DNA of 64,000 nucleotides from Paracoccus alcaliphilus (GTDB lineage: Bacteria; Pseudomonadota; Alphaproteobacteria; Rhodobacterales; Rhodobacteraceae): the NCBI RefSeq assembly GCF_028553725.1, contig NZ_CP067124.1:3493426-3557425 (forward strand), written 5' to 3'. The position numbers were made by a program, and so were the translations under genes. The first letter of the stretch is position 1. Each line of letters opens with the position of its first letter. A model generated the notes under the pieces. That model saw only the letters and a list, made by a program, of their open reading frames with translations. It did not search any database and had not been told where the DNA came from. Shown one piece after another: positions 56,172-64,000 of this stretch.

Positions 56172-57486
56172 CGACGACTCTCCCGAACGAAAGGTCGAGA
56201 AACTTCAGCGCATCAACAGTGTCCTGATCGAGCGGATCGACCGGCTGGAGGAATCGCGCGGCTCGGCATGGTCGGTGTTTCAGGCCGCCGTCGCGCTGGA
56301 ACAAGAGGTTCTGGCCCGCACCCGTCAGCTGGAAAAGGCGATGGCCGATCTGTCGCAGCGCAACCGCGAACTGGCCGTCGCCCGCACCAATGCCGAAGAG
56401 GCCAACCGCTCGAAGACCCGCTTCCTGCGCGCCGCCAGCCATGACCTGCTGCAACCGCTGTCGGCGGCGCGGCTGTTTCTGTCGGCGCTGACCGACACTC
56501 CGATGGATGACGGGCAGCGCGAACTGACCCAGCGGCTGTCCGACGCCTTCGAATCGGTCGAGCAGCTGATGAATGCGGTGCTGGACATCTCGCGGCTGGA
56601 CAGCCACCGGATCGAATTCCATCGCCAGCCGGTTTCCGTCAACGAGCTGTTCCGCCGTCTTGCCACCGAATATGCGCCTTTGGCCGAGGCGAAAGAGCTG
56701 CGGCTGACCTTCGTTCCGACCGATGTGGTGGTGGAAAGCGATCCGGTCTTTCTGCGGCGGATCGCGCAGAATCTGGTCTCGAACGCGATCAAATACACCA
56801 ATCGCGGCGGTGTTCTGGTCGGCATCCGCAAGCGCGGCCCGATGGGCTGGTTGCAGGTCCATGACACCGGCGTCGGCATCCCGGCGGTGGATCGCAACCG
56901 CATCTTTGACGAGTTCCAGCGGCTCAGCCATGATGCGGCGACGCCGGGCATGGGGCTGGGCCTGTCGATCGTGCGCCGCGCCTGCAACAAGCTGGGCCAC
57001 CCGATCCGGCTGGAATCAGAGGCCATGCGCGGCACGACCTTTCGCGTCGGCCTGCCCTTGATCGACGCACAGGTCCAGCCGCGCCGCAGCGATCCGCCGG
57101 AACACTCGCTGTTGGCGCTGCGCGGGCGGGTGGCGCTGGTGGTCGAGAACGACGCCGGGATGCAGCGCGGATACGAGATGATCCTGCGCGACCGTCTGGG
57201 CATGATTCCGCGCCTGACCGGCAGCACCGAAGAGGCGCTGGCCAGCATGACCGACGATCCGCCCGATGTGATCGTCGCCGATTACAGTCTGGAAAACGGC
57301 GATACCGGGTTGCGGGCGATCCGCTCGCTGCGTGAAAAGGCCGGGCAGGATCTGCCTGCAGTCATGGTCACCGCGCATCGCGATCCCGGCGTCAATCGCG
57401 GTTGCGCGGCGCTTGGCGTGCCGGTTCTGGCCAAGCCGGTCCGCCCGGCGGAACTGTCCGAAATCCTTGGTCAGTTGCTGGGCTGA
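56161..57486 (+). CDS. hybrid histidine kinase with receiver domain (NahK/ErcS-prime-like)
   Basis: 441 residues without transmembrane segments. An N-terminal coiled coil (about 8-85) leads to a HisKA domain with RFLRAASHDLLQPLSAARLF (His94), a HATPase with QNLVSNAIKYTN, HDTGVGIP and GMGLGLSIV, and a C-terminal receiver with VIVADYSLENGDTG (Asp374). ASHDLLQPLSAARLF is characteristic of the NahK family. It has no sensor of its own, which fits control by the FIST protein encoded just before it. Phosphate probably passes to its own receiver or to the LuxR-type regulator of this operon. Confidence 0.93.
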   Translation: MLRDDDSPERKVEKLQRINSVLIERIDRLEESRGSAWSVFQAAVALEQEVLARTRQLEKAMADLSQRNRELAVARTNAEEANRSKTRFLRAASHDLLQPLSAARLFLSALTDTPMDDGQRELTQRLSDAFESVEQLMNAVLDISRLDSHRIEFHRQPVSVNELFRRLATEYAPLAEAKELRLTFVPTDVVVESDPVFLRRIAQNLVSNAIKYTNRGGVLVGIRKRGPMGWLQVHDTGVGIPAVDRNRIFDEFQRLSHDAATPGMGLGLSIVRRACNKLGHPIRLESEAMRGTTFRVGLPLIDAQVQPRRSDPPEHSLLALRGRVALVVENDAGMQRGYEMILRDRLGMIPRLTGSTEEALASMTDDPPDVIVADYSLENGDTGLRAIRSLREKAGQDLPAVMVTAHRDPGVNRGCAALGVPVLAKPVRPAELSEILGQLLG

Positions 57487-57495
57487 GCGCACCCC

Positions 57496-58377
57496 TCAGG
57501 CCAGTTTCAACCCCCGCATATAGTCCAGAAAGCAGCGCATCGCCGCCGTCATCAACTTGCGCGATGGATAGACCAGATTGACCGGAATATCGGGCAGCGC
57601 ATAATCGCCCAGCACCTGCACCAGCGTCCCGGCTTCGAAATCCTTGCGCGCGACGAAATCCGGCAGCAGCGCGATTCCCTTGCCATTCACTGCCAGCGAC
57701 CGCAGCATATCGGTGTTGTTGGTCGAAAAGGCGGGCTGGATCCGCTGATGGACGATCTCTCCGTTCCGTTTCAGCGGCCATGTGAACGCGCTACGTACGT
57801 TGGTGTAATGCAGGTTCTTGTGCCCGGCCAGATCGTCGGGCGTCTGCGGTTCGCCATATTCGGCCAGATAGGCGGGCGAGGCGACCATCCAGACGGCCAC
57901 TTCATGCAGCTTGCGTGCGATCAGCGTCGAATCGGCCAGATGCCCGATCCTGATGACGGCATCGAAGCCATCGCCGATCAGATCCGCCTTGCCGTCATCC
58001 AGCACGATCTCCAGCTGGATATCGGGATAAAGGTCCATGAAGGTCAGGATATGCGGTTGCAGGATATTCAGCATATGGAAGATGGACGAGCCGATCTTGA
58101 GAAATCGCGACGGATGGCCCGAACTGGCCCGCGCATCGTCGGTCGCGGCATCCAGAACCGCCAGCGAATCGCGCAACCTTTCGCCAAAGAGCAACCCGAC
58201 CGAGGTCGGCGTGACGGTGCGCGTCGTCCGGGTCAGCAGCCGCACGCCCAGATCGGCCTCCAGATCCGCGATATGCTTGCTGCACAGGCTTTTCGAGATC
58301 CCCATGCGCCGCGCCGCCGCGGCAAAACTACCCTCGTCCAGAATGGCCAGAAAGGTTCTGAGGATCGCGGTATCCAT
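57496..58377 (-). CDS. LysR-family regulator
   Basis: 293 residues. A winged helix-turn-helix (about 1-60: DTAILRTFLAILDEGSFAAAARRMGISKSLCSKHIADLEADLGVRLLTRTTR) is followed by a periplasmic-binding-type effector domain of the CrgA/DmlR group (GIGHLADSTL, RSLAVNGKGIALLPDFV). Start at the ATG 58377; longer starts run into a region without coding signs. It ends nine bases from the kinase stop, facing it. No divergent target gene is obvious; the upstream neighbour is the start-less small ORF on the same strand. Confidence 0.88.
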   Translation of the reverse strand: MDTAILRTFLAILDEGSFAAAARRMGISKSLCSKHIADLEADLGVRLLTRTTRTVTPTSVGLLFGERLRDSLAVLDAATDDARASSGHPSRFLKIGSSIFHMLNILQPHILTFMDLYPDIQLEIVLDDGKADLIGDGFDAVIRIGHLADSTLIARKLHEVAVWMVASPAYLAEYGEPQTPDDLAGHKNLHYTNVRSAFTWPLKRNGEIVHQRIQPAFSTNNTDMLRSLAVNGKGIALLPDFVARKDFEAGTLVQVLGDYALPDIPVNLVYPSRKLMTAAMRCFLDYMRGLKLA

Positions 58378-58504
58378 ATCGTCCCTGGGCTGGGTTGCGC
58401 CGTTGTGGCGGAAAGGATGCGACGGCCGCGACAAAATTGAAACCGGGCAATCATGCCCGGTTGTTCGCTTCACAGCCACGAATGGCTGTCTGGTCACTCG
58501 TCGA

Positions 58505-58795
58505 TCAGCGTTCTCCCGCAAAGCCCGAAGCAACCACATCGCCGCCGAAGTTGGTCACGGTCACGACATCATTGTTCGACAGGCCCAGCTTGAACCGTTC
58601 CTGGGCGCTGACCACCTGTGCTGCCTTCACATCGACATTGCGGCTGGCGTCGAACTGAACCGGCGCATCGTCATGCTGGCCCAGTGCCAGGGACAGGTTG
58701 CCGGCATAGGCGGAACCAAGGGAAAGGGTCAGCGCGGTCAGCGCGGTCAGCGCGGTCAGCGCGGTCAGCGCAAAAGCTACTTTTTTCGTCGTCTT
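58505..58795 (-). pseudogene. small exported-protein ORF without a start codon, with five 9-bp repeats
   Basis: The frame ending at 58505 encodes a signal-peptide-like TTKKVAFALTALTALTALTA continuing to LSLGSAYAGN, then a mature part with SLALGQHDDAPVQFDASRNV and VTVTNFGGDVVASGFAGER. No ATG, GTG or TTG precedes the signal peptide in this frame before an upstream stop. The sequence GGAGTAAGACGACG would hold a normal start if ATGA were inserted after GGAGTA, so a 4-base loss is a plausible cause. The five repeats code for Ala-Leu-Thr in the hydrophobic core. It may be a decayed gene or have an unusual start. Confidence 0.5.
58727..58771 (-). repeat. five tandem copies of GCGCTGACC
   Basis: Five exact 9-base units in a row, without mismatches, inside the signal-peptide coding part of the small ORF. 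The unit keeps the frame (Ala-Leu-Thr), so copy-number change by slippage would lengthen or shorten the hydrophobic segment without a frameshift. It is the only tandem microsatellite of this purity that I noticed in the window. Confidence 0.95.
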
Positions 58796-58915
58796 ACTCC
58801 ATCTGTCGCGGCATCGTGCCGCGTCACAGAAGGGAGATATTCGCGACTGTCATAATTTTGTAGTCATTGATTGTCGCGCAGATTGTTCGATAATCGTGGA
58901 CAATCGCCCGACCGA

Positions 58916-60451
58916 TCACCCCAGCATCAGACCCAGCCCGCCGCCAAGGATGAAGGCCGTCCCGCCCGCCGCCACGATCGGCATCCAGCGGCGCGCGCGC
59001 GACGGCGGTTGCGGCCGGGGCTCGGGGTGGGCGCGCCGCCACAGCATATCCTCGACCATGCGCGGCAGCAGCGGGCCATAGCGGCCAAGCGTCTGCACGA
59101 TCTCGGTCGCGTCGCGGGCCATCGCGCGGGGGCCAAGGCTGCCTTTGATGTAATCCGCGACGACCGGCTTGGCCGCCTGCCACATGTTCAACTGCGGGTC
59201 CAGCGAACGCGCCACGCCCTCGACCACGACCATGGTGCGCTGCAGCAGGATCAGTTCGGTGCGGGTCTGCATGCCGAAACGCTCGGTCACCTCGAACAGA
59301 TAGGCCAGAAGGTTCGCCATCGAGATGCGGCTGGCATCGGCGCCGAAGATCGGCTCTCCGACCGCGCGTAGGGCGCGGGCAAAGGCGGCCTCGTCTCGGT
59401 CGCGCGGAACGTAGCCGGCCTCGAAATGCACGCGGGCGACGCGGCGGTAATCGCGCCTGATAAAGCCCATCAGGATCTCGGCATAGACCCGGCGGGTATA
59501 GGCGTCGATCTCGCCCATGATGCCGAAATCATAGGCCAGAATATCGCCATTCGCCGCGACCTTCAGGTTGCCGTGATGCATGTCGGCATGAAAGAACCCG
59601 TCGCGCAGCGCATGTTGCAGGAACAGCTGGATCACCCGGCGGCCCAGATGCGTCACGTCGTGACCAGCGGCGATCAGCGCATCGCGATCCCCCAGCGGCA
59701 GGCCTTCGGCCCAGTCCGAGGTCAGCACCCGGCGCGACGACAGCTCCCATATCGGCAGGGGCAGGACAAAGCCTTCGTCGTCGCGGGTGTTTTCCGCGAA
59801 TTCCGAGGCCGAGGCCGCCTCCAGCCGCAGGTCCAACTCTCCCGACACGACCGATTCGAAATGGCTGACCACGTCGCGGGGACGCAGGCGGCGGGTGGCG
59901 GGCGACAGCGCCTCGATGATTCCGGCGGCGAAATGGAAGGCGTCGATATCGCGACGGAAGGCGCCCTCGATGCCGGGGCGGACGACCTTGACCGCGACCT
60001 CCTGCCCGGTTTCGCGGATGCGGGCGCGATGGACCTGCGCGATGGATGCCGCCGCGACAGGTTCGGAAAACTCGGAAAAGATCAGATCGACGGGGCGGCC
60101 CAGTTCGGTCTCGATGATCCGCTTGGCCTGATCGGTCGGAAAGGGCGGCAGCCGGTCCTGCAACATCCGCAGCTGATCGGCCAGTTCGGTGCCGACGACA
60201 TCGGCGCGGGTGGAAAGGATCTGGCCGAACTTGATATAGGCCGGACCCAGCGCAGTGATCGCCCGCGTCACCGGCGGCAGGTTCGGGTCGCCGCGATAGC
60301 CCATCCAGCGGAACGGCCAGCCCAGCACCCGCGCGGCCAGCCGCAGACGCGGCGGCGCATCCAGCGCATCCAGCGCCACACCCATCGCGCCGGATCGTTC
60401 GAAGGTGGCGCCTGTACGAACCAGACGCAGGATATTGTGCGGACCACGCAT
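58916..60451 (-). CDS. ubiB: ubiquinone biosynthesis accessory protein UbiB (kinase-like ABC1/ADCK)
   Basis: 511 residues. The ADCK family motif K-x-GQ is [34 protein letters not shown] and a P-loop-like [10 protein letters not shown], then [20 protein letters not shown] and [11 protein letters not shown] (catalytic-loop His/Asp and DFG), follow. A C-terminal pair of hydrophobic stretches ([22 protein letters not shown]) anchors it in the membrane. It is needed for ubiquinone synthesis under aerobic growth. It directly adjoins ubiE, whose stop abuts its ATG. Confidence 0.95.
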   Translation of the reverse strand: MRGPHNILRLVRTGATFERSGAMGVALDALDAPPRLRLAARVLGWPFRWMGYRGDPNLPPVTRAITALGPAYIKFGQILSTRADVVGTELADQLRMLQDRLPPFPTDQAKRIIETELGRPVDLIFSEFSEPVAAASIAQVHRARIRETGQEVAVKVVRPGIEGAFRRDIDAFHFAAGIIEALSPATRRLRPRDVVSHFESVVSGELDLRLEAASASEFAENTRDDEGFVLPLPIWELSSRRVLTSDWAEGLPLGDRDALIAAGHDVTHLGRRVIQLFLQHALRDGFFHADMHHGNLKVAANGDILAYDFGIMGEIDAYTRRVYAEILMGFIRRDYRRVARVHFEAGYVPRDRDEAAFARALRAVGEPIFGADASRISMANLLAYLFEVTERFGMQTRTELILLQRTMVVVEGVARSLDPQLNMWQAAKPVVADYIKGSLGPRAMARDATEIVQTLGRYGPLLPRMVEDMLWRRAHPEPRPQPPSRARRWMPIVAAGGTAFILGGGLGLMLG

Positions 60452-61198
60452 TTACAGCTTCCAGCCCGAATGCAGCGCGGCGATGCCCATCGACAGGTTG
60501 CGCCATTGCACCCGCCCGAAACCGGCCTGACGGATCATTTCGGCGAAAGCCTCCTGATCGGGGAATTTGCGGATCGATTCGACCAGATACTGATAGCTGT
60601 CGCGATCCCCCGTCACCGCCTGCCCCATCGCCGGAATGACATTGAAGCTGTAGCGGTCATAGGCCCATTGCATCGCAGGCACCGGGATCTGGCTGAATTC
60701 CAGCACCACCAGCCGCCCGCCGGGGCGCAGCACGCGATACGCCTCGGCCAGCGCATCGGGGATGCGGGTGACGTTGCGGATGCCAAAGCTGATCGTATAG
60801 CGGTCAAAGCTGTTATCGGCGAAAGGCAGGCGCATCGCATCGCCCGTCACCCATGCCAGCCGGTCGGCCTTTTCGGCCGCCTCGGCGCGTTTGCGACCCT
60901 CGACCAGCATGGATTCGGTCATGTCGCAGACCGTGACGCGGGCACCCGGCGCGCGATCCAGAAAGCGGAAGGCGATATCGCCGGTGCCGCCCGCCACATC
61001 CAGCAGATGCTGGCCGTCGCGCGGGGCCAGCCAGTCCATCATCGCATTCTTCCAGACGCGATGGATGCCGCCGCTCATCAGGTCGTTCATCAGGTCATAG
61101 CGCGCGGCCACACGCGAAAAGACGCCGTGGACCAGCCCGGCCTTGTCGTCCTCGTCCACGGTCTGGAAACCGAAATGGGTCTGTTTCTTCTCGCTCAT
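60452..61198 (-). CDS. ubiE: ubiquinone/menaquinone methyltransferase UbiE
   Basis: SAM-dependent C-methylation in ubiquinone synthesis. It has 248 residues from the ATG at 61198 ([12 protein letters not shown]). Motifs: [40 protein letters not shown] (SAM motif I), [36 protein letters not shown] and [19 protein letters not shown], all UbiE signatures. It forms an operon with ubiB with no gap. It is divergent from mutM; the 102-base gap holds both promoters. Confidence 0.97.
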   Translation of the reverse strand: MSEKKQTHFGFQTVDEDDKAGLVHGVFSRVAARYDLMNDLMSGGIHRVWKNAMMDWLAPRDGQHLLDVAGGTGDIAFRFLDRAPGARVTVCDMTESMLVEGRKRAEAAEKADRLAWVTGDAMRLPFADNSFDRYTISFGIRNVTRIPDALAEAYRVLRPGGRLVVLEFSQIPVPAMQWAYDRYSFNVIPAMGQAVTGDRDSYQYLVESIRKFPDQEAFAEMIRQAGFGRVQWRNLSMGIAALHSGWKL

Positions 61199-61300
61199 CG
61201 CGCTTGCCGTTTCTGCTGTCGGGGGCCAGATAGGTCTGGCGTGCCGCGCGCACAATGTTCACAAATGCGCCTTCGGCACAATGCAGCGAAAGGGTTCGGA

Positions 61301-62146
61301 TTGCCAGAACTGCCCGAAGTCGAAACCGTCCGTCGCGGCCTTCAGCCGCATCTGGAGGGTCAGCGCATCGCCCGGGCCGAGGCCCGCCGCCCCGATCTGC
61401 GCTGGCCGCTCCCCCCCGATCTGGTGCAGGTGCTGACCGGGGCCAGGGTGACGGCGCTGCGCCGGCGATCGAAATACCTGCTGGCGGATCTGGATCGCGG
61501 CGGCACGGTGCTGATGCATCTGGGCATGTCGGGCCGGATGCTGGTCGAGGGTGCGGGGCTGGCCGGTTTCCACCGCGATCCGTCGGTGCTGGCGCGCCAC
61601 GATCATGTCGTGCTGGTGACGGAATCGGGCACCACCATCACCTTCAACGATGCCCGCCGCTTCGGCATGGTCGATCTGATCCGTGACGGCACCGCCCATC
61701 CGCTGCTGGACCACCTTGGCCCAGAACCCTTCGATCCGGGTTTCAACGCCGCCTATCTGGCCGCGCGTTTCGCAGGTCGCCGCGCGCCGGTGAAACAGGC
61801 GCTGCTGGATCAGCGCATCGTTGCCGGGCTGGGCAATATCTATGTCAGCGAGGCGCTGCACCGCGCGCATATCGACCCGCGCCGGGCGGCGGGGCGGATC
61901 GGGGCCGCGCGGCTGGAGGCGTTGGCGGGCCATATCCGCGAGGTTCTGGCCGATGCCATCGCGGCGGGCGGATCATCCCTGCGCGATCACCGTCAGGCCA
62001 GCGGCGAACTGGGCTATTTCCAGCACAGCTTCCGCGTCTATGACCGCGAGGGCGCCCCCTGCCCTGCGCCCGGCTGCGCCGGCATCATCAGGCGGGTGGT
62101 CCAGTCGGGCCGGTCCAGCTTTTACTGCCCCGGCTGCCAGCGCTGA
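61301..62146 (+). CDS. mutM: formamidopyrimidine-DNA glycosylase
   Basis: Base excision repair of 8-oxoguanine and formamidopyrimidines. The start is a [21 protein letters not shown], giving Pro2-Glu3 after Met removal, the catalytic pair. [51 protein letters not shown] and a C-terminal zinc finger CPAPGC-x16-CPGCQR are intact, 281 residues. No ATG in frame would place Pro at position 2. In Rhodobacteraceae mutM, this hydratase and rpsT usually precede dnaA. Confidence 0.96.
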   Translation: MPELPEVETVRRGLQPHLEGQRIARAEARRPDLRWPLPPDLVQVLTGARVTALRRRSKYLLADLDRGGTVLMHLGMSGRMLVEGAGLAGFHRDPSVLARHDHVVLVTESGTTITFNDARRFGMVDLIRDGTAHPLLDHLGPEPFDPGFNAAYLAARFAGRRAPVKQALLDQRIVAGLGNIYVSEALHRAHIDPRRAAGRIGAARLEALAGHIREVLADAIAAGGSSLRDHRQASGELGYFQHSFRVYDREGAPCPAPGCAGIIRRVVQSGRSSFYCPGCQR

Positions 62147-62218
62147 GGCGCTTGGCTTTGCCGCGCGCTTGCTGCTAGGAGTCGGGGCAGCAAGGGTTAC
62201 AGCCGAAGGAGCAGGTTC

Positions 62219-62995
62219 ATGGCCTATCAAACCATCGTTGTCGAAATCGAGGATGAGGTCGCCGTGATCCGCCTGGACCGGCCCGAGGCGCTGAACGCCC
62301 TGAACATGGCCCTGTTGACCGAATTGTCGGATGCGCTGGCCGAGGCCGATCGCAACGACAAGGTGCGCTGCATCATCATCACCGGCAGCGAAAAGGCCTT
62401 TGCCGCCGGGGCCGACATCAGGGAAATGGCCGACAAGAGCTTTGTCGATGTCTTTACCGGCGACATGTTCACCGGCCCGATCGAGGCGATCATGCGGGTG
62501 CGCAAGCCGATCATCGCGGCGGTCAGCGGCTATGCGCTTGGCGGCGGCTGCGAACTGGCGATGGCCTGCGATTTCATCATCTGCGCCGAGAATGCGAAAT
62601 TCGGTCAGCCCGAGATCAATCTGGGCGTGGTCGCGGGCATCGGCGGCACCCAGCGCCTGACCCGTTTCGTGGGCAAGTCGAAGGCGATGGACATGAACCT
62701 GACCGGCCGTTTCATGGACGCGGCCGAGGCCGAACGCTCGGGCCTTGTCAGCCGCGTCGTGCCGACGCCCAAGCTGATGGCCGAGGCCATGTCGGCCGCC
62801 CGCAAGATCGCCGAGAAGTCGCAGGTGACGGTGCGCGTGGTCAAGGAATCGGTCAACCGGTCCTATGAGACCACGCTGCGCGAAGGGCTGCTGTTCGAGC
62901 GGCGGCTGTTTCACGCGCTGTTTGCGACCGAGGACCAGAAGGAAGGCATGGCCGCCTTTCTGGAAAAACGCGAACCGCAATTCCGCGACCGCTGA
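62219..62995 (+). CDS. enoyl-CoA hydratase
   Basis: 258 residues, crotonase family. [18 protein letters not shown] and [54 protein letters not shown] carry the oxyanion hole Gly and the two catalytic Glu (in GCELAM and GQPEINLGV). It hydrates trans-2-enoyl-CoA in short-chain fatty acid oxidation. The gene is the regular neighbour of mutM and rpsT in this family of bacteria. AAGGAGCAGG precedes the ATG. Confidence 0.95.
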   Translation: MAYQTIVVEIEDEVAVIRLDRPEALNALNMALLTELSDALAEADRNDKVRCIIITGSEKAFAAGADIREMADKSFVDVFTGDMFTGPIEAIMRVRKPIIAAVSGYALGGGCELAMACDFIICAENAKFGQPEINLGVVAGIGGTQRLTRFVGKSKAMDMNLTGRFMDAAEAERSGLVSRVVPTPKLMAEAMSAARKIAEKSQVTVRVVKESVNRSYETTLREGLLFERRLFHALFATEDQKEGMAAFLEKREPQFRDR

Positions 62996-63164
62996 TCTGT
63001 CCTTGCTTTTCCCCTTTCCTTTCGCCGCACCATCGCCTATAGGGCTGCGCTTACATGCGCGTGGGCCCGCTTAGGCAAGAATCATGTCTGCCTTTCTTCG
63101 GAAGGGCGGTGTCTTGGGTCTTTTTGCGCGACTGAAACGCTGAAGACTCGATAGGACCCGATCC

Positions 63165-63434
63165 ATGGCCAATACGCTGCAATCCAAGAAACGCGCGCGC
63201 CAGACGCTGCGCCGCACCGATGTCAACAAAGCCCGCCGTTCGCGCATCCGCACCTACCTGCGCAAGGTCGAGGAAGCCATCGCCAGCGGCAATGCCGACG
63301 CAGCCCGCGACGCGCTGAAGGCGGCCCAGCCCGAACTGATGCGGGGCGTCACCAAGGGCGTCGTTCACAAGAATACTGCGGCGCGGAAAATCTCGCGCCT
63401 GTCGGCCCGCGTGAAGGCGCTGTCGGCGGCTTAA
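63165..63434 (+). CDS. rpsT: 30S ribosomal protein S20
   Basis: 89 residues, highly basic: [39 protein letters not shown], then [23 protein letters not shown]. It binds 16S rRNA early in 30S assembly. It is a single-gene unit with terminator-like hairpins after it. The S20 start (MANT...SKKRARQ) is unambiguous. Confidence 0.98.
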   Translation: MANTLQSKKRARQTLRRTDVNKARRSRIRTYLRKVEEAIASGNADAARDALKAAQPELMRGVTKGVVHKNTAARKISRLSARVKALSAA

Positions 63435-63498
63435 GTCCCGTGTCCCTCGGGACGCAAAAACGTTGGAAATCGGCCCGCTAAGGGCCTCAATCTCAGAT

Positions 63499-63530
63499 CG
63501 GGTGCGGGTATTTTTCCCGCGCCCGTTTTG
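63499..63530 (+). terminator. intrinsic terminator after rpsT
   Basis: CGGGTGCGGG (63499-63508) pairs with CCCGCGCCCG (63516-63525) with one G-T pair, loop TATTTTT, then TTTTGCTTTT. A weaker hairpin, GTCCCG...CGGGAC, lies just after the rpsT stop. Confidence 0.8.
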
Positions 63531-63553
63531 CTTTTCTGCAAATGCGAAATTCG

Positions 63554-63578
63554 TTAACGCAGCGTTAATATTCCTTAA
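63554..63578. promoter_or_regulatory. TTAA-N7-TTAA (CtrA-like) motif
   Basis: TTAA-CGCAGCG-TTAA at 63554-63568 matches the CtrA consensus spacing and is also a perfect palindrome (TTAACGC-A-GCGTTAA). A further TTAA at 63575-63578 follows at N6. CtrA is present in Rhodobacteraceae. The match is seen; binding is inferred. Confidence 0.45.
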
Positions 63579-63948
63579 TTTTCAGGCGGCTGGAGAAATT
63601 ATTCCATCGAGTCAATGGTCTCGGAGATTCGATGAGGCAAAGCCTGTGTCAAGCGCATAGTTCGGTTGCGCCGCAGCCGAGAGTGTTGCTAGTTTCATCC
63701 AGCGATTCACATCGCCTTGGGGACAGGTCGCGTCCTGCGCCGGACCTTACAGACAGGCAGCAAGATGCGACCGGGCGGAATTTCTGGGGCAACCCTGATA
63801 CTGCCCGCAGTTCTGCCGTGGTCGGCTGCCACCGACCCCGGTCAGACCTGTCTTATTGGTTTGGTTCGGGCAGTACGCCTTGCAGACGGCCATCGGCCGT
63901 TTGAAAGGCGTGTGGCCGCAAGCCGGGCGAAGGTGACATCGCATCTGG

Positions 63949-63969
63949 CCCGCCGGGTTAACCGGCGGG
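63949..63969 (+). promoter_or_regulatory. GC-rich hairpin 26 bases before the presumed dnaA start
   Basis: CCCGCCGG (63949-63956), loop GTTAA, CCGGCGGG (63962-63969): exact 8-bp arms. It would form in the 5' leader just before the ribosome site (GGAAAG), and so may influence translation or transcript stability. Confidence 0.5.
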
Positions 63970-63994
63970 GTTGGGGACAGGAAAGACAGGTCGG

Positions 63995-64000
63995 ATGAAG
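63995..64000 (+). CDS. first two codons of a gene cut by the window edge, presumably dnaA
   Basis: Only ATGAAG is visible. GGAAAGACAGG lies a few bases upstream as a possible ribosome site. The dnaA assignment rests only on the usual order mutM-hydratase-rpsT-dnaA in Rhodobacteraceae; the sequence itself cannot prove it. Confidence 0.3.

Larger units (their letters stand above)
63531..63994 (+). other. non-coding region before the presumed dnaA
   Basis: About 460 bases with no convincing gene. The first 60 bases are AT-rich with TTAA words; the rest has ordinary composition. I searched by eye for DnaA boxes (TTATCCACA and near forms) on both strands and found none convincing, so an origin cannot be claimed here. 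Confidence 0.55.

Noticed and set aside
59426..61300. Very long plus-strand open frame reaching from inside ubiB into mutM.
   Set aside because: It is a GC-rich shadow antisense to ubiB and ubiE; only the mutM part has real protein motifs.
63435..63994. Possible chromosomal replication origin next to dnaA.
   Set aside because: No TTATCCACA-like box cluster was found on either strand. AT-rich bases near 63540-63600 alone are insufficient.

Overview
The window is a high-GC, gene-dense piece of an alphaproteobacterial chromosome. The gene set (E. coli-type cydABX, propionyl-CoA carboxylase with methylmalonyl-CoA mutase, a pqqABCDE operon, TRAP uronate uptake) points to Rhodobacteraceae, plausibly Paracoccus or a close relative. 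So do the order ubiE-ubiB / mutM-ech-rpsT at the right edge and a dispersed GGATATTT...ACCAAAGAT repeat. The genus is an inference, since no rRNA is present. The right edge probably lies just before dnaA. I saw no tRNA, rRNA, CRISPR, phage or insertion sequence.

Layout. 1-9.1 kb: dapA start, a Slt-type lytic transglycosylase, an EamA transporter, a SuhB-like phosphatase, divergent metR/metF with a visible operator, a DUF2235 hydrolase, an ornithine decarboxylase and an Lrp regulator. 9.1-12.8 kb: an HxlR regulator divergent from a four-gene operon (duplicated DUF1428, double VOC, GST-like, exported alpha/beta hydrolase) that looks like a small detoxification unit. 12.9-24.9 kb: valS, a HisC-like aminotransferase, cydABX (cydX is 44 aa), a stand-alone RAM domain, a MATE pump, and pyrB followed by a dihydroorotase homologue without its metal site, then plsY. 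25-33.9 kb: a D-glucuronate unit with uxuAB facing gntR, an AGE-family epimerase, a DctPQM TRAP transporter and uxaC.

34-42.8 kb: propionyl-CoA assimilation (pccB, pccA, mcm) interspersed with small lipoproteins, unknown proteins and two tiny overlapping ORFs. TTTGCAAA-type motifs upstream of pccB resemble the site known for the PccR/ScfR regulator. 43-48.7 kb: proA, a decayed serine-acetyltransferase-like fragment, argC, DUF779, an ExaC-like aldehyde dehydrogenase and an AcoR-like regulator lacking its AAA+ domain, with a perfect palindrome between the last two. 48.8-57.5 kb: an alpha-glucosidase, then pqqABCDE followed by a LuxR-type response regulator, a FIST-domain protein and a hybrid histidine kinase. 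This resembles the exa/pqq/NosP-NahK neighbourhood of Pseudomonas and suggests control of PQQ-dependent alcohol oxidation. 57.5-64 kb: a LysR regulator, a small exported-protein ORF without a start codon and with five 9-bp repeats, ubiB, ubiE, mutM, an enoyl-CoA hydratase, rpsT and the region before the presumed dnaA.

I found no wholly new defence or mobile system. The best leads are the non-catalytic PyrC-like protein, the FIST/kinase/regulator module beside pqq, the HxlR operon, the short AcoR-like regulator with its palindrome, the tiny coupled ORFs next to mcm, and the start-less repeat ORF.
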